Shown: one piece after another, positions 46,931 to 55,431 of the stretch
How the letters are laid out: every line of letters begins with the position of its first letter
Numbering within the stretch: the first letter of the stretch is position 1
Assembly: GCF_900142445.1 (NCBI RefSeq)
Contig: NZ_FRAV01000001.1
Span: 186,001 to 250,000 of the forward strand
Direction: 5' to 3'
Length of the DNA: 64,000 bases
DNA from: Chryseobacterium polytrichastri
Lineage (GTDB): Bacteria > Bacteroidota > Bacteroidia > Flavobacteriales > Weeksellaceae
Made by a program: the position numbers and the translations under genes
Notes under the pieces: generated by a model
Seen by the model: the letters and a program-made list of their open reading frames with translations, nothing else
The model's database searches: none
What the model was told of the DNA's origin: nothing

Positions 46931-47884
46931 TTAATTTCGATCAATAACTAAAGGATATCTACAAGTATCAAAAATATACCAATCTCTCTGCCCATGTATG
47001 CAAAGTTTCATATTTTCTATAAAGTGGTCAACAGCTTCCTGATGCTCACCAAAATTTGGTAATGAATTACAAATGGTTAAGATTTCAGAAACATCGTTAT
47101 CGTGAATAGCAACAGACATTTCGTAAGCAGTATGCAAATCTGTTTTATTCCAATATTGATTAATCAATATTAAATTCATTACATCTATTCCCTGCTCTCT
47201 TTTTACAGAAAAATAATCATTCGTCCATGCCAAAATATTACAGAAAAGATCTGCCATTCTTTTAAAAGGAGGCGAGTAATAAATATGATCAGGCAATATA
47301 AGGCCTTCACTTAATTCAAGTAGAGCAAAAAGCGGATAAACACAAACAGATTTTTGTCTCACTCTGGTGTATTCTCCAACAGTTGGCCATATCATTGGTC
47401 TTTTATAATAAAGTTCTTCAGTCATTCCTTCCAAATAAAGATGAACAGATTCTGCAAAATGTTTCATCCATTCTTTAGGCATCAGTTTATTCATATCATC
47501 TCTTATAGCTGCCATTTCTATAAATATAGGAAGATCATCAGCATGAGGATTATATCCCTCAAACAAAATACGATCATATTTTTCCTGTGTCTCTTTGTGT
47601 ACTTCTTCACTCAGCTCATCAAGATAATCATCATTAATAAGGCCCCAAAGTAGGAATCGGGCAATAGTTATTAAATTATCCCGTTTTGCAGTAGGATACA
47701 TCCTTGCAGCAAAATGCCCGCATAATGTTACACTGGCTTGAGACCTTTCAAGGGTATCATTTTGTTTTGCCTTATAGACGTTTTGAATCCACATTTCACT
47801 CATTTCCTCAGTCTCATGAACAAGAGGATGAAGACCCCGGTTTTCAAAAGGATAATCAAGGGTAGGTAATTGTTTCGTTTCCAT
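46931..47884 (-). CDS. Class I terpene synthase
   Basis: A 317-residue all-alpha terpene cyclase. The three diagnostic sites are in the right order and spacing: the metal-binding DDYLDE (residues 85-90), the NSE triad NDYFSVKRE (222-230), and the RY pair (309-310) near the C-terminus. Arg176 lies 46 residues before the NSE triad, where the pyrophosphate-sensor Arg stands in characterised bacterial enzymes. It would ionise a prenyl diphosphate (probably farnesyl diphosphate, by size) and cyclise it. It is monocistronic on the minus strand, with no prenyltransferase, P450 or methyltransferase next to it. The product cannot be predicted from sequence. Confidence 0.93.
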   Translation of the reverse strand: METKQLPTLDYPFENRGLHPLVHETEEMSEMWIQNVYKAKQNDTLERSQASVTLCGHFAARMYPTAKRDNLITIARFLLWGLINDDYLDELSEEVHKETQEKYDRILFEGYNPHADDLPIFIEMAAIRDDMNKLMPKEWMKHFAESVHLYLEGMTEELYYKRPMIWPTVGEYTRVRQKSVCVYPLFALLELSEGLILPDHIYYSPPFKRMADLFCNILAWTNDYFSVKREQGIDVMNLILINQYWNKTDLHTAYEMSVAIHDNDVSEILTICNSLPNFGEHQEAVDHFIENMKLCIHGQRDWYIFDTCRYPLVIDRN

Positions 47885-48042
47885 TGTGTTATGATTGTTT
47901 TAAGAATTAAATTTAATGAAAATTATTATTAAATATCACATTTTAGAGAGTTTTATTAGATTTAGGTTAATCCATAAGCCTTTTTACGTATTTTAGAGTA
48001 CAATAAGACGAAAAGAAATAACCAGAATTAAATCTCAATTCT

Positions 48043-48050
48043 TAATTTTG
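48043..48050 (+). promoter_or_regulatory. -7 promoter element of the nucleosidase/GNAT operon
   Basis: TAATTTTG is an exact TAnnTTTG match 18 nt before the ATG at 48069. It overlaps a possible TTG start at 48048, which argues against that start. Confidence 0.5.
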
Positions 48051-48068
48051 TTTAATATTTACTTATCC

Positions 48069-48650
48069 ATGATAAAAATAAACGACGAACTTCATTATCC
48101 TGTTTCCGATACGCTTTTTGTTTTTGCTTTAGATTCAGAAGCCGGGGAAGATTTTAATGATAAAAATAAATTGGTTACAGGAATCGGCAAGGTAAATGCG
48201 GCCATGGAATTAACCAAAGAAATTCACCTCAGAAAGCCAAAATTGATTGTGAATTTAGGTTCGGCAGGAAGTAAAAGTTTTCATAAAGGTGAAGTTATTT
48301 GCTGCACAAAATTTATCCAGCGAGATATGGATGTAAGAGGTCTTGGATTCAGTTTATATGAAACACCCTTGTCCGGAATTCCGCCTGTGTTGGAATATGG
48401 TTTGAAAAAGCAGGAGCTAAAAGAAGGCGTTTGCGGAAGTGGCGACAGCTTTGAAATGAATCATTCTGAAACCGATTATAATATTGTAGATATGGAAGCC
48501 TATCCATTAGCATTAATTGCGATGAAGGAAAATATTCCGTTTCTATGTTTAAAATATATCTCAGATGATGCCGGAAGCGATGCTGCAGACGATTGGGCGG
48601 TACAGGTACATTTGGCTTCTGAGGCTTTTAAGAAAATATTATTTTCATAG
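48069..48650 (+). CDS. Nucleosidase / nucleoside phosphorylase family protein (MTAN-like)
   Basis: A 193-residue protein of the PNP/MTA-SAH nucleosidase superfamily. It has VTGIGKVNAAMELTKEI (phosphate or nucleoside pocket), LIVNLGSAGS, CGSGDSF, and VDMEAYPLALIAMKENIPFLCLKYISDDAG, where the Met-Glu pair contacts ribose and the Asp acts on the purine. It is shorter than typical MTAN proteins. It hydrolyses or phosphorolyses a nucleoside, exact substrate unknown. The ATG at 48069 is chosen on promoter position. The GNAT gene follows after 22 bp. Confidence 0.87.
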   Translation: MIKINDELHYPVSDTLFVFALDSEAGEDFNDKNKLVTGIGKVNAAMELTKEIHLRKPKLIVNLGSAGSKSFHKGEVICCTKFIQRDMDVRGLGFSLYETPLSGIPPVLEYGLKKQELKEGVCGSGDSFEMNHSETDYNIVDMEAYPLALIAMKENIPFLCLKYISDDAGSDAADDWAVQVHLASEAFKKILFS

Positions 48651-48672
48651 CTTTTAATTAAAACACTAATCA

Positions 48673-49191
48673 ATGGCATCAGTTATTATTAATAAGGCTT
48701 CTTTTGAAGACCTTGAAACCATACAAAATATCGGAATCCAAACGTTTTCTGAAACCTTTGCAGAAAGTAATTCTGAAGAAGCAATGAAAACATATCTTGA
48801 AAAAAGCTTTAATACAGAAAAAATTAAATCAGAACTTAATAATCCCGATTCATTTTTCTTTATCGCTTGGGAAGAAGATGATGCAGTAGGGTATTTGAAA
48901 TTGAATTCCGGACAGGCTCAAACGGAATTGCAGGATGAAACTTCTTTGGAAATTGAGCGTATCTACGTTAAAAAGAGTCATCACGGTAAAAAAGTTGGAC
49001 AGTTATTGTACGACAAAGCATTAGAAACAGCGCAACAACAGAAAAAAGGATATCTCTGGTTAGGCGTTTGGGAAGAAAATCTAAGAGCCGTAAATTTCTA
49101 CACAAAAAATGGTTTTGTTGAATTCGACAAACATATTTTCAGATTGGGAGATGATGAACAGACCGATTTAATGATGAAAAAAATGCTGTAA
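48673..49191 (+). CDS. GNAT-family N-acetyltransferase
   Basis: A 172-residue GNAT enzyme. Motif A is visible in LEIERIYVKKSHHGKKVGQLLYDKA, with the GxxxG-type acetyl-CoA loop, followed by YLWLGVWEENLRAVNFYTKNGF, the C-terminal GNAT signature. Some relatives acetylate spermidine or protein N-termini; the substrate here is unknown. It is co-transcribed with the nucleosidase. Its terminator lies inside the convergent pdeM coding sequence. Confidence 0.9.
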   Translation: MASVIINKASFEDLETIQNIGIQTFSETFAESNSEEAMKTYLEKSFNTEKIKSELNNPDSFFFIAWEEDDAVGYLKLNSGQAQTELQDETSLEIERIYVKKSHHGKKVGQLLYDKALETAQQQKKGYLWLGVWEENLRAVNFYTKNGFVEFDKHIFRLGDDEQTDLMMKKML

Positions 49192-49195
49192 TATT

Positions 49196-49840
49196 CTAAA
49201 TTTCATGAATTTCAGAATCCGTAAAAACATAGAATCTTCCGCCTTTCGGAAGATTTTTTGTATCTAAGCCTGTAAACTCGCTAAAAGCAGGTAACAACAA
49301 CTGATTTTCCGTCTGTACAAAGCAGGGAAGCCTTATTTTTTTAACAGTAGAATTAAGCACAACTCCGGGATGAATATGACCTGTAATCTGAAAACCTTCA
49401 ATTGATTTATCAAAATCGTGTACAAAAACAAAATCGTTAATTTTTAATTGATTGGCTCTAAAATCAAGACCTAATTTTTGAACTAAAGTTTTTGAAATTC
49501 GGTCATGATTTCCTTCAACGAGATAAAATTTTATATTTGAATATTGATTTTTCCAGATACAGAATTCGTCAACATCAGAATTATCGCCGGCATGTAAAAG
49601 ATCTCCAACCACAATAAATTTTTCAGGTTTAAAATATTCTATTAAAATTGATAATCGCTCTAAATCATTTTTCATGATATGATTGGCTAAGGCAATTCCG
49701 TTTTTTCTGAAATGAGCAGTTTTTCCGATATGAAGATCGGATAAAATCAAAGCTTTTTCCTTTTTCCAAAACAACGCACGCTGATTGGTTAAAGTAAAAA
49801 TTTCGTTTTGAATTGTTGTATTTTTTGTTGCTAAATTCAT
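49196..49840 (-). CDS. pdeM: Ligase-associated metallophosphoesterase PdeM
   Basis: A 214-residue calcineurin-like metallophosphoesterase. The metal-binding motifs appear in order: LSDLHIGKT, VVGDLLHAGDN, VEGNHDR, FVHDFD and ITGHIHPG. It belongs to the DNA-ligase-associated group, shown by the helicase, ligase and exonuclease genes upstream on the same strand. In other bacteria it is part of a repair module and has nuclease or phosphodiesterase activity. The ATG at 49840 (MNLATKN) is chosen because the upstream in-frame extension looks non-native. It ends 4 bp from the convergent GNAT stop. Confidence 0.92.
   Translation of the reverse strand: MNLATKNTTIQNEIFTLTNQRALFWKKEKALILSDLHIGKTAHFRKNGIALANHIMKNDLERLSILIEYFKPEKFIVVGDLLHAGDNSDVDEFCIWKNQYSNIKFYLVEGNHDRISKTLVQKLGLDFRANQLKINDFVFVHDFDKSIEGFQITGHIHPGVVLNSTVKKIRLPCFVQTENQLLLPAFSEFTGLDTKNLPKGGRFYVFTDSEIHEI
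49233..49260 (+). terminator. Plus-strand terminator embedded in pdeM
   Basis: AATCTTCCG (49233-49241) pairs with CGGAAGATT (49247-49255) around a 5-nt loop, followed by TTTTG on the plus strand. It would terminate the nucleosidase/GNAT operon while coding for PdeM C-terminal residues (PKGGRF region) on the other strand. Confidence 0.7.
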
Positions 49841-49910
49841 TTTAATATATATAATCAAACAGCTTTTTGAACAGTATCTTTGCCATGCTGCAAGCATCTC
49901 TACAAAGTAA

Positions 49911-49934
49911 GTTTAGATTCCTCTGGAATGACAA
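49911..49934. repeat. Single arm of repeat family C
   Basis: GTTTAGATTCC, then TCTGGAATGACAAAC, matches one arm of the hairpin at 8988-9052 with small differences. No opposite arm. Lies just upstream of pdeM. Confidence 0.6.
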
Positions 49935-50027
49935 ACTTTATGTATAATTTTAATAATCCAAACTGTTTTTCAATAGAGTGTTTGCTTGTTTATTAAACAT
50001 TTATACATCATAAAATTCACCCTTTTT

Positions 50028-52472
50028 TCATTTCTTCTTCGCCTGTTCAATCAATTTTTTAATCCTTGCATCTAAACCTTCGCTTGATAAGGTCTGTCGT
50101 AAACTATCTACTTTTATCGGGAAACTTAAAGGGGTAAAAGTATTGGCAAATTTCAAAATAATTTTTGACTTTTCTATTCGTTTAAAGGCTTCCACCAATC
50201 TTTGTTCCTGCAACTGCATATTGAAAACTTCGGTGTAGGCCTGTCTTACCAAGAAATGATTGGGATCATAATCTTCCAATACTTTGAAAATCAATCCTGC
50301 AGAACTTTGCAACGCTTTATTTGATCGCTGTTGTCCCGGAAAGTTTTGAATCACCATTCCTGAAATTACGGCAATATCACGAAACTTTCTTCTCGCCATT
50401 TCTGCCGAATTGATACTTGAAATTACATCAACCATCAAATTATCTCTGGTTAATATTTTTTGTAAATTATCTTCATTTAAAGGAATTTCTTTATCGCTGA
50501 ACAATTCAAAACCGTAATCATTCATCGCCATTGAAAAGGAGATTGGTGCCAATTTTGAAATTCGATAAGCAATCAATGCCGCCATGACTTCATGCACCAA
50601 ACGTCCTTCAAAAGGATACATAAATAAATGATAGCCTTCGCGGTTTTTAATTAATTCTACCAAGAACTCATCCTCTTTCGGAATATGAGAACGTTCTTCC
50701 TGTTTTGCCAATAATGGATGTAGAAATTTCAGTTCTTTCTCGGAAGCTTTTGGATTCAATGCGCCAGACAGTTTTTCTCTTAAAAAATGACCTAGATTAG
50801 AACTTAAAGGTAATCTTCCGCCCAAATAGCTTGGCGCCATCGCTTTCCCTTTTGATAATCGAACATAGACTGTCATGTCTTTCACAATCGCGACTTCCAA
50901 AACTCTTCCGGCTAATATAAATTTTTCTTCTTTTTTTAATCTTGAGATAAAATATTCCTCAACCATTCCGATATAGCCCCCTGAAATAAATTTCACTTTT
51001 AACATCGCATCACTTACGATGGCCCCCATATTCATACGGTGAAGCATCGCTATTTTTCGGGAGGTCACTTTAAATAAACCATCTTCCATGATTACTACCT
51101 TGTGATATTCTTCATAGCTTTTTAAAGCACTTCCGCCAATCGTTAAAAATTCAAGGATGTTTTTCCATTCTTCGTCTCTAATTTCTTGAAAAGTATAAAT
51201 TTGTTTAATCCTTTCATAGGTTTCTTCAGGATAAAATCCATCACCAATCGCTAAAGTCATTAAAAACTGAACCAACACATCAAAACACAACACCTGCGGA
51301 TCACGAGGTTCAATTACTTTTTGTTTCACAGCTTCTTTCAATGCTGCAACCTCAATCAACTCTAAAGAATGAGTAGGAACACAATATATTTTTGAGGTTT
51401 CAAAAGGGGAGTGACCGCTTCGTCCGGCTCGTTGAAGAAATCTTGCAACACCTTTTGCAGAACCTATTTGTATTACAGTATCGACGGGTTTAAAGTCAAT
51501 TCCTAAATCTAAAGATGATGTGGAAACAACGGCTTTCAATTTGCCATTGCTCAAGTTTTCTTCAATCCAGATTCTTAGATGAGCATCGATCGAACTATGG
51601 TGAATCGCAATCTGACCCGCAAAATCCGGATAAGCTTCCAATAATAATTGATACCACATTTCACTCTGACTTCGGGTATTGGTAAAAACAATCGTTGATT
51701 TGGAAGCTAAAATAATCGGAACCACTTTATCCGCCAGTTTATGTCCTAGATGTCCCGCCCAAGGCAAAATTTCTACTTCATCAGGGAAAACCGGAATAAT
51801 ATCAATCTTTTTATGTTCTTTGGCGGTAATTTTAGTCTTTTTAATAGCATAAGGAATTAAAGTTTCCAACGCTTCATCTAAATTTCCAATCGTTGCGGTT
51901 ATTCCCCAAATTTTCATTTTTGGAACATATTTTCTTAATTGAGAAATAGCTAATTCAACCATAACTCCACGTTTTGAACCCAACAATTCATGCCATTCAT
52001 CTACCACGAAACATTGGAGGTTTGTAAAGAATCGGAGGTGGTTTTTCTGTCCGAGAAGAAGATGTAAACTTTCAGGAGTTACCACCAAAATATCAGGCAT
52101 ATTTTTCACCTGTTGCTGTCTTACTTTAGGATCTGTATCACCATTTCGAACGCCTACAAGCCAATCTAATCCGATCTCATCAATCGCTTCCTGCATTGCC
52201 TTTGCAATATCTTTTGACAGCGAACGAAGAGGAGTTACCCAGATCATTTTTAATCCTTTTGTATATTTTTCAGGATGCGTTAGAAAATCTGAAATTAGGG
52301 CTAAAAAAACGGAAAAAGTTTTACCAAAACCAGTCGGAGCAATAACCATTCCGCTGTATCCATTGCCAAATTTTCGCCAAGTTTCTATCTGAAAATTGAA
52401 AGGGGAATTGCCTTTATCAGCCATCCATTGTTGAATGACCTTAAATCCGTCGGTATTTTTAAATGCAGCCAA
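50028..52472 (-). CDS. Ligase-associated DEXH-box helicase (Lhr-like)
   Basis: An 814-residue superfamily 2 helicase. Walker A is APTGFGKTFS (about residues 44-53), motif II is VVDEWHELLG (DEXH), motif III reads WGITATIG, motif V/VI reads STSSLDLGIDF and FLQRAGRSGHS. The C-terminal half is the Lhr-type extension of the ligase-associated helicases, which is shorter than in full Lhr. It translocates on DNA during repair. It is co-oriented with ligase (upstream) and pdeM (downstream), though gaps of 197 and 187 bp separate them. Confidence 0.93.
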   Translation of the reverse strand: MAAFKNTDGFKVIQQWMADKGNSPFNFQIETWRKFGNGYSGMVIAPTGFGKTFSVFLALISDFLTHPEKYTKGLKMIWVTPLRSLSKDIAKAMQEAIDEIGLDWLVGVRNGDTDPKVRQQQVKNMPDILVVTPESLHLLLGQKNHLRFFTNLQCFVVDEWHELLGSKRGVMVELAISQLRKYVPKMKIWGITATIGNLDEALETLIPYAIKKTKITAKEHKKIDIIPVFPDEVEILPWAGHLGHKLADKVVPIILASKSTIVFTNTRSQSEMWYQLLLEAYPDFAGQIAIHHSSIDAHLRIWIEENLSNGKLKAVVSTSSLDLGIDFKPVDTVIQIGSAKGVARFLQRAGRSGHSPFETSKIYCVPTHSLELIEVAALKEAVKQKVIEPRDPQVLCFDVLVQFLMTLAIGDGFYPEETYERIKQIYTFQEIRDEEWKNILEFLTIGGSALKSYEEYHKVVIMEDGLFKVTSRKIAMLHRMNMGAIVSDAMLKVKFISGGYIGMVEEYFISRLKKEEKFILAGRVLEVAIVKDMTVYVRLSKGKAMAPSYLGGRLPLSSNLGHFLREKLSGALNPKASEKELKFLHPLLAKQEERSHIPKEDEFLVELIKNREGYHLFMYPFEGRLVHEVMAALIAYRISKLAPISFSMAMNDYGFELFSDKEIPLNEDNLQKILTRDNLMVDVISSINSAEMARRKFRDIAVISGMVIQNFPGQQRSNKALQSSAGLIFKVLEDYDPNHFLVRQAYTEVFNMQLQEQRLVEAFKRIEKSKIILKFANTFTPLSFPIKVDSLRQTLSSEGLDARIKKLIEQAKKK

Positions 52473-52479
52473 TTTTTTG

Positions 52480-52669
52480 TTTTTTGATTTTTAGCGCTAG
52501 GTTCGCGAGGATATTTTAAAAATATTTTCTGCATACTTTTTCGTTCGCAAAGGCGTTCCACTCAGCCAAGGTTTATTGCTATCATTCGCTGAACGAAGTG
52601 CCCTTGTGAACTAAAAATATTTTCAATTTTAAACAATTTCCTTGCGTCTTATCGTTTATAAAATTTAAT
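52480..52669. repeat. Degenerate repeat-like region between ligase and helicase
   Basis: It holds TTCGCAAAGGCG, CCTTGCGTCTTATCG and other family-A-like words, plus a GTTCGC / GCGAAC-type repeat, but no clean paired arms. It looks like a decayed family A element. No gene. Confidence 0.4.
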
Positions 52670-54250
52670 TTACTGAATCAATTTCTTAATTTCTTCCAAA
52701 TCATCAATTTCATTCACCGTTTTATCTTTCCGCCATCTTACAATTCTTGGAAACCGTAATGCGACACCGCTTTTATGACGTTTGCTGAAACCTATTCCTT
52801 CGAAAGCGATCTCAAAAACCAACTCAGGTTTTACGGTACGAACAGGCCCGAATTTTTCAATGGCATTTTTATTAACAAACTTGCTGACTTCCATAATTTC
52901 TTTATCCGTCAAGCCTGAATATGCCTTTGCAATGGTGACCAAAGCATCGCCGTTTTTTACGGCAAAACTGTAGTCGGTGTAATAAGCGCTTCGCCTTCCG
53001 CTTCCTTTTTGGGCATAAATGAGAACAGCGTCAATCGTTAACGGATTGATTTTCCATTTCCACCAATCGCCTTTTTTTCTTCCTGAATGATAGGGTGAAT
53101 TCTTTTGTTTTAGCATCAAACCTTCACTATTGATATCTCTGGAATTTTCTCTGATTTGATTGAGATCTTCCCAGTTTTCAAAATCAATAACCTGAGAAAG
53201 TTTAATATTTTCAGGAGCTTGATTTAATAATAATTCTTCCAAAATCGCGCGTCTGCCAGAGATTGGTTTTTCACGTAAATCCGTTCCTTCTAACTCTAAA
53301 ATATCATAACAGAAAACTTCAATCGGAATTTCTAAAAGCATTTTTTTAGGTAAATTTTTCCGGTTTAATCTTTTCTGTAATTCATTAAAATTTAAAACCT
53401 TGTTATCTTTTACGGCTAGTATTTCTCCATCTAAAACAAAGTTTCCTTTCATTGCCTGTATTGTTTCTGCAACTTCAGGGAATTGTTCTGTCACCAATTC
53501 TTCACCTCTCGACCAAATGAAAACCTCATCATTTCGTTTAATGATTTGTCCACGAATTCCGTCCCATTTATATTCAACTTGCCACTCGTCCGGAGTTCCG
53601 AGTTCTTCCAATTCTTTTTCTAAAGGATACGCCAAACAGAAAGGATAAGGTTTGGAATTATCTGGGTTTATATTTTCCGCTGAAATCAGTTCTTGAAATG
53701 AAACTTCATCAGGCTGCCATTTTCCCATTAAACTATGCATTAACGTACTTGCTCCCTGTCCTGAAAACTTTGTTAAAGAATTAATTAACGTTTTAGAAGA
53801 GACGCCAATACGGAAACTTCCACCTAATAATTTATTGAAAATCAAACGTTCTGTATAATCCAATCCATTCCAAGAATGTAAAACGAATTCTTTTTTCTCT
53901 GCTTCTGTTTTATTTTTTAAACTGATAATTTCATTCATCCATTCAGACAATGTTTTATCAATTTTTTCCGTTGGAGGAGGAAGAATTAGCGAAATTGTTT
54001 CACCCAAATCTCCAACCGAAGAATAACTTTCCTGAAACAGCCAAAATGGTAATTGGGTAATTTCCAACGCCCATTTTTTCATATAATTGGTATTGACATT
54101 TCGTTTCGGTCTTTTACCTGTGAACAAGGCGATAAACCACAATTTGTCTTCATCTGGAGCGCGTTCCAAATAATCAATAATGGCGTCAATTTTTGCGTTG
54201 GTCTTGTTGGTGCTTTCCAAAGCATTGATCAATTCTGCAAAATGTTTCAT
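52670..54250 (-). CDS. ATP-dependent DNA ligase (ligase-associated repair module)
   Basis: A 526-residue ligase from the ATG at 54250 (MKHFAELINAL), 19 residues after an upstream in-frame start. The N-terminal helical domain (about 1-200) is followed by the adenylation domain. There the nucleotide-accepting Lys is in EYKWDGIRG (KWDG, K228), followed by WSRGEE, LDGEILA and EGLMLKQ motifs. The OB-fold domain (about 420-520) ends FPRIVRWRKDK. This is the monofunctional ligase linked to the helicase, PdeM and exonuclease; it probably seals nicks in a repair process outside replication. An 85-bp gap to the exonuclease holds a strong palindrome. Confidence 0.94.
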   Translation of the reverse strand: MKHFAELINALESTNKTNAKIDAIIDYLERAPDEDKLWFIALFTGKRPKRNVNTNYMKKWALEITQLPFWLFQESYSSVGDLGETISLILPPPTEKIDKTLSEWMNEIISLKNKTEAEKKEFVLHSWNGLDYTERLIFNKLLGGSFRIGVSSKTLINSLTKFSGQGASTLMHSLMGKWQPDEVSFQELISAENINPDNSKPYPFCLAYPLEKELEELGTPDEWQVEYKWDGIRGQIIKRNDEVFIWSRGEELVTEQFPEVAETIQAMKGNFVLDGEILAVKDNKVLNFNELQKRLNRKNLPKKMLLEIPIEVFCYDILELEGTDLREKPISGRRAILEELLLNQAPENIKLSQVIDFENWEDLNQIRENSRDINSEGLMLKQKNSPYHSGRKKGDWWKWKINPLTIDAVLIYAQKGSGRRSAYYTDYSFAVKNGDALVTIAKAYSGLTDKEIMEVSKFVNKNAIEKFGPVRTVKPELVFEIAFEGIGFSKRHKSGVALRFPRIVRWRKDKTVNEIDDLEEIKKLIQ

Positions 54251-54294
54251 AAGTAGGGGATAGCATTTGTTTTGGTCATTTTTTCCGTTTTTCG

Positions 54295-54331
54295 TTAACC
54301 ATGTCAAGGTTCAAAACCTTGACATGGTTAA
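54295..54331. repeat. Perfect 17-bp palindrome after the exonuclease stop
   Basis: Positions 54295-54311 and 54315-54331 are exact reverse complements (arms TTAACCATGTCAAGGTT) with a 3-nt loop. It lies 4 bp past the exonuclease stop codon (54336, minus strand). Similar CATGTCAAGGTT palindromes are known as dispersed repeats in Bacteroidota, to my recollection. It may limit read-through into the ligase gene. Confidence 0.75.
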
Positions 54332-54335
54332 GAAA

Positions 54336-55358
54336 CTATTCAACATCTTTAATAACTTCCTTCTCGGTTTTCTCTTCGTCATCGTCACCATACAACGTTT
54401 CAACGACATCAGATTTAATTCCGATTTCATTTAAATATTTAGAAAAAACTTCGGTTTGCCCATGCGTAACATGTACAATTTCCGCTTCGGTGGCCTTTAT
54501 GGCTTGCAATAACCCTTTCCAATCTGCATGATCACTCATAGGAAATCCTGCATCTGCACTTCGCCATCTTCTTGCTCCACGAACCTGTATCCAGCCTGAA
54601 CAAATGGCTGTTGCTGCATCCGGTATTTTTTTGATTACATTACTATCCAACAAAGCGGGTGGAACAATCACAATATCGCCCTGAACGTGTTTTACACTTT
54701 CTCTAAAATCGGGAATTTCATAATCGGGAAGTACGATTCCGACCTCTTCAAATGCTTTGTTGAGTTTACCGATAGAGTAATGAACATAGATTTTTCCCAT
54801 TCCCTCAACCGCTTTCATAATTCTCTGCGCTTTTCCCAAAGAATAACCGATAAAAACGGATGTTTTTTGATTTTCCTGATTTCGTAACACCCAGTTTTGA
54901 AGTCTTTTATTAAGATCAGGAATTTCCAGCCAATTATAAATAGGAAGTCCGAAAGTACTTTCTGTAACGAATTCATTGCACTTGACCAATTCAAAAGGCG
55001 TACTTAATCCGTCGTCCTGAACTTTATAATCTCCGGAAACTACACTTACATATCCTTTATATTCCAAACGGATTTGGGCAGAACCAATGATATGGCCTGC
55101 CGGATGGAGTGAGAGCTTAACACCATTGATATCCAAGACTTCACCATATTGTAAGGTTTGACATTCAATATCCGGAGAAATCCTTTGATGTAAAATAGGT
55201 TTTGTGAAATGGTGACACAGGTATTTTTTCATTCCCCAACGGGCGTGGTCGGCGTGACCATGTGTGATAACTGCATAATCAACAGGTCGCCACGGATCAA
55301 TATAAAATTTCCCTTGCGGACAGTAGATACCTTTATTGGTGAATGTGATTAGTTTCAA
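54336..55358 (-). CDS. Ligase-associated MBL-fold exonuclease
   Basis: A protein of about 340 residues of the beta-lactamase-fold, beta-CASP-type family (SNM1/CPSF-like). HGHADHARWG supplies the HxHxDH metal motif. Then come PAGHIIGSAQIRLE, VVSGDYKV and SDHADWKGLL, whose His/Asp complete the site. This group (ligase-associated exonuclease) processes DNA ends in the repair module. No ATG is in frame near the N-terminus. I favour the TTG at 55358, giving a start (KLITFTNKGIYCPQG) like the family. Upstream TTGs at 55388 and 55400 fall inside a hairpin. The ligase gene follows on the same strand. Confidence 0.88.
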   Translation of the reverse strand: MKLITFTNKGIYCPQGKFYIDPWRPVDYAVITHGHADHARWGMKKYLCHHFTKPILHQRISPDIECQTLQYGEVLDINGVKLSLHPAGHIIGSAQIRLEYKGYVSVVSGDYKVQDDGLSTPFELVKCNEFVTESTFGLPIYNWLEIPDLNKRLQNWVLRNQENQKTSVFIGYSLGKAQRIMKAVEGMGKIYVHYSIGKLNKAFEEVGIVLPDYEIPDFRESVKHVQGDIVIVPPALLDSNVIKKIPDAATAICSGWIQVRGARRWRSADAGFPMSDHADWKGLLQAIKATEAEIVHVTHGQTEVFSKYLNEIGIKSDVVETLYGDDDEEKTEKEVIKDVE

Positions 55359-55362
55359 TGGT

Positions 55363-55404
55363 GTGATTGGTTTAGATTTAATATTCAAAAATCTAACCAA
55401 TCAC
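55363..55404 (-). terminator. Hairpin between the siderophore operon and the repair module
   Basis: GTGATTGGTTTAGATTT (55363-55379) pairs with AAATCTAACCAATCAC (55389-55404) with one bulged base and a 9-nt loop. It lies 27 bp past the MATE stop codon (55432) and just before the exonuclease start. Confidence 0.7.
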
Positions 55405-55431
55405 TTTAAGAATGTCTGTAAATTAAAATTT

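Noticed and set aside
48048..48068. Upstream TTG start for the nucleosidase
   Set aside because: The TTG is part of an exact TAnnTTTG promoter element, so the ATG at 48069 is the likely start.
49874..49881. TATCTTTG on the plus strand, a -7 consensus match
   Set aside because: No plus-strand gene lies downstream within a sensible distance, so it is probably chance.
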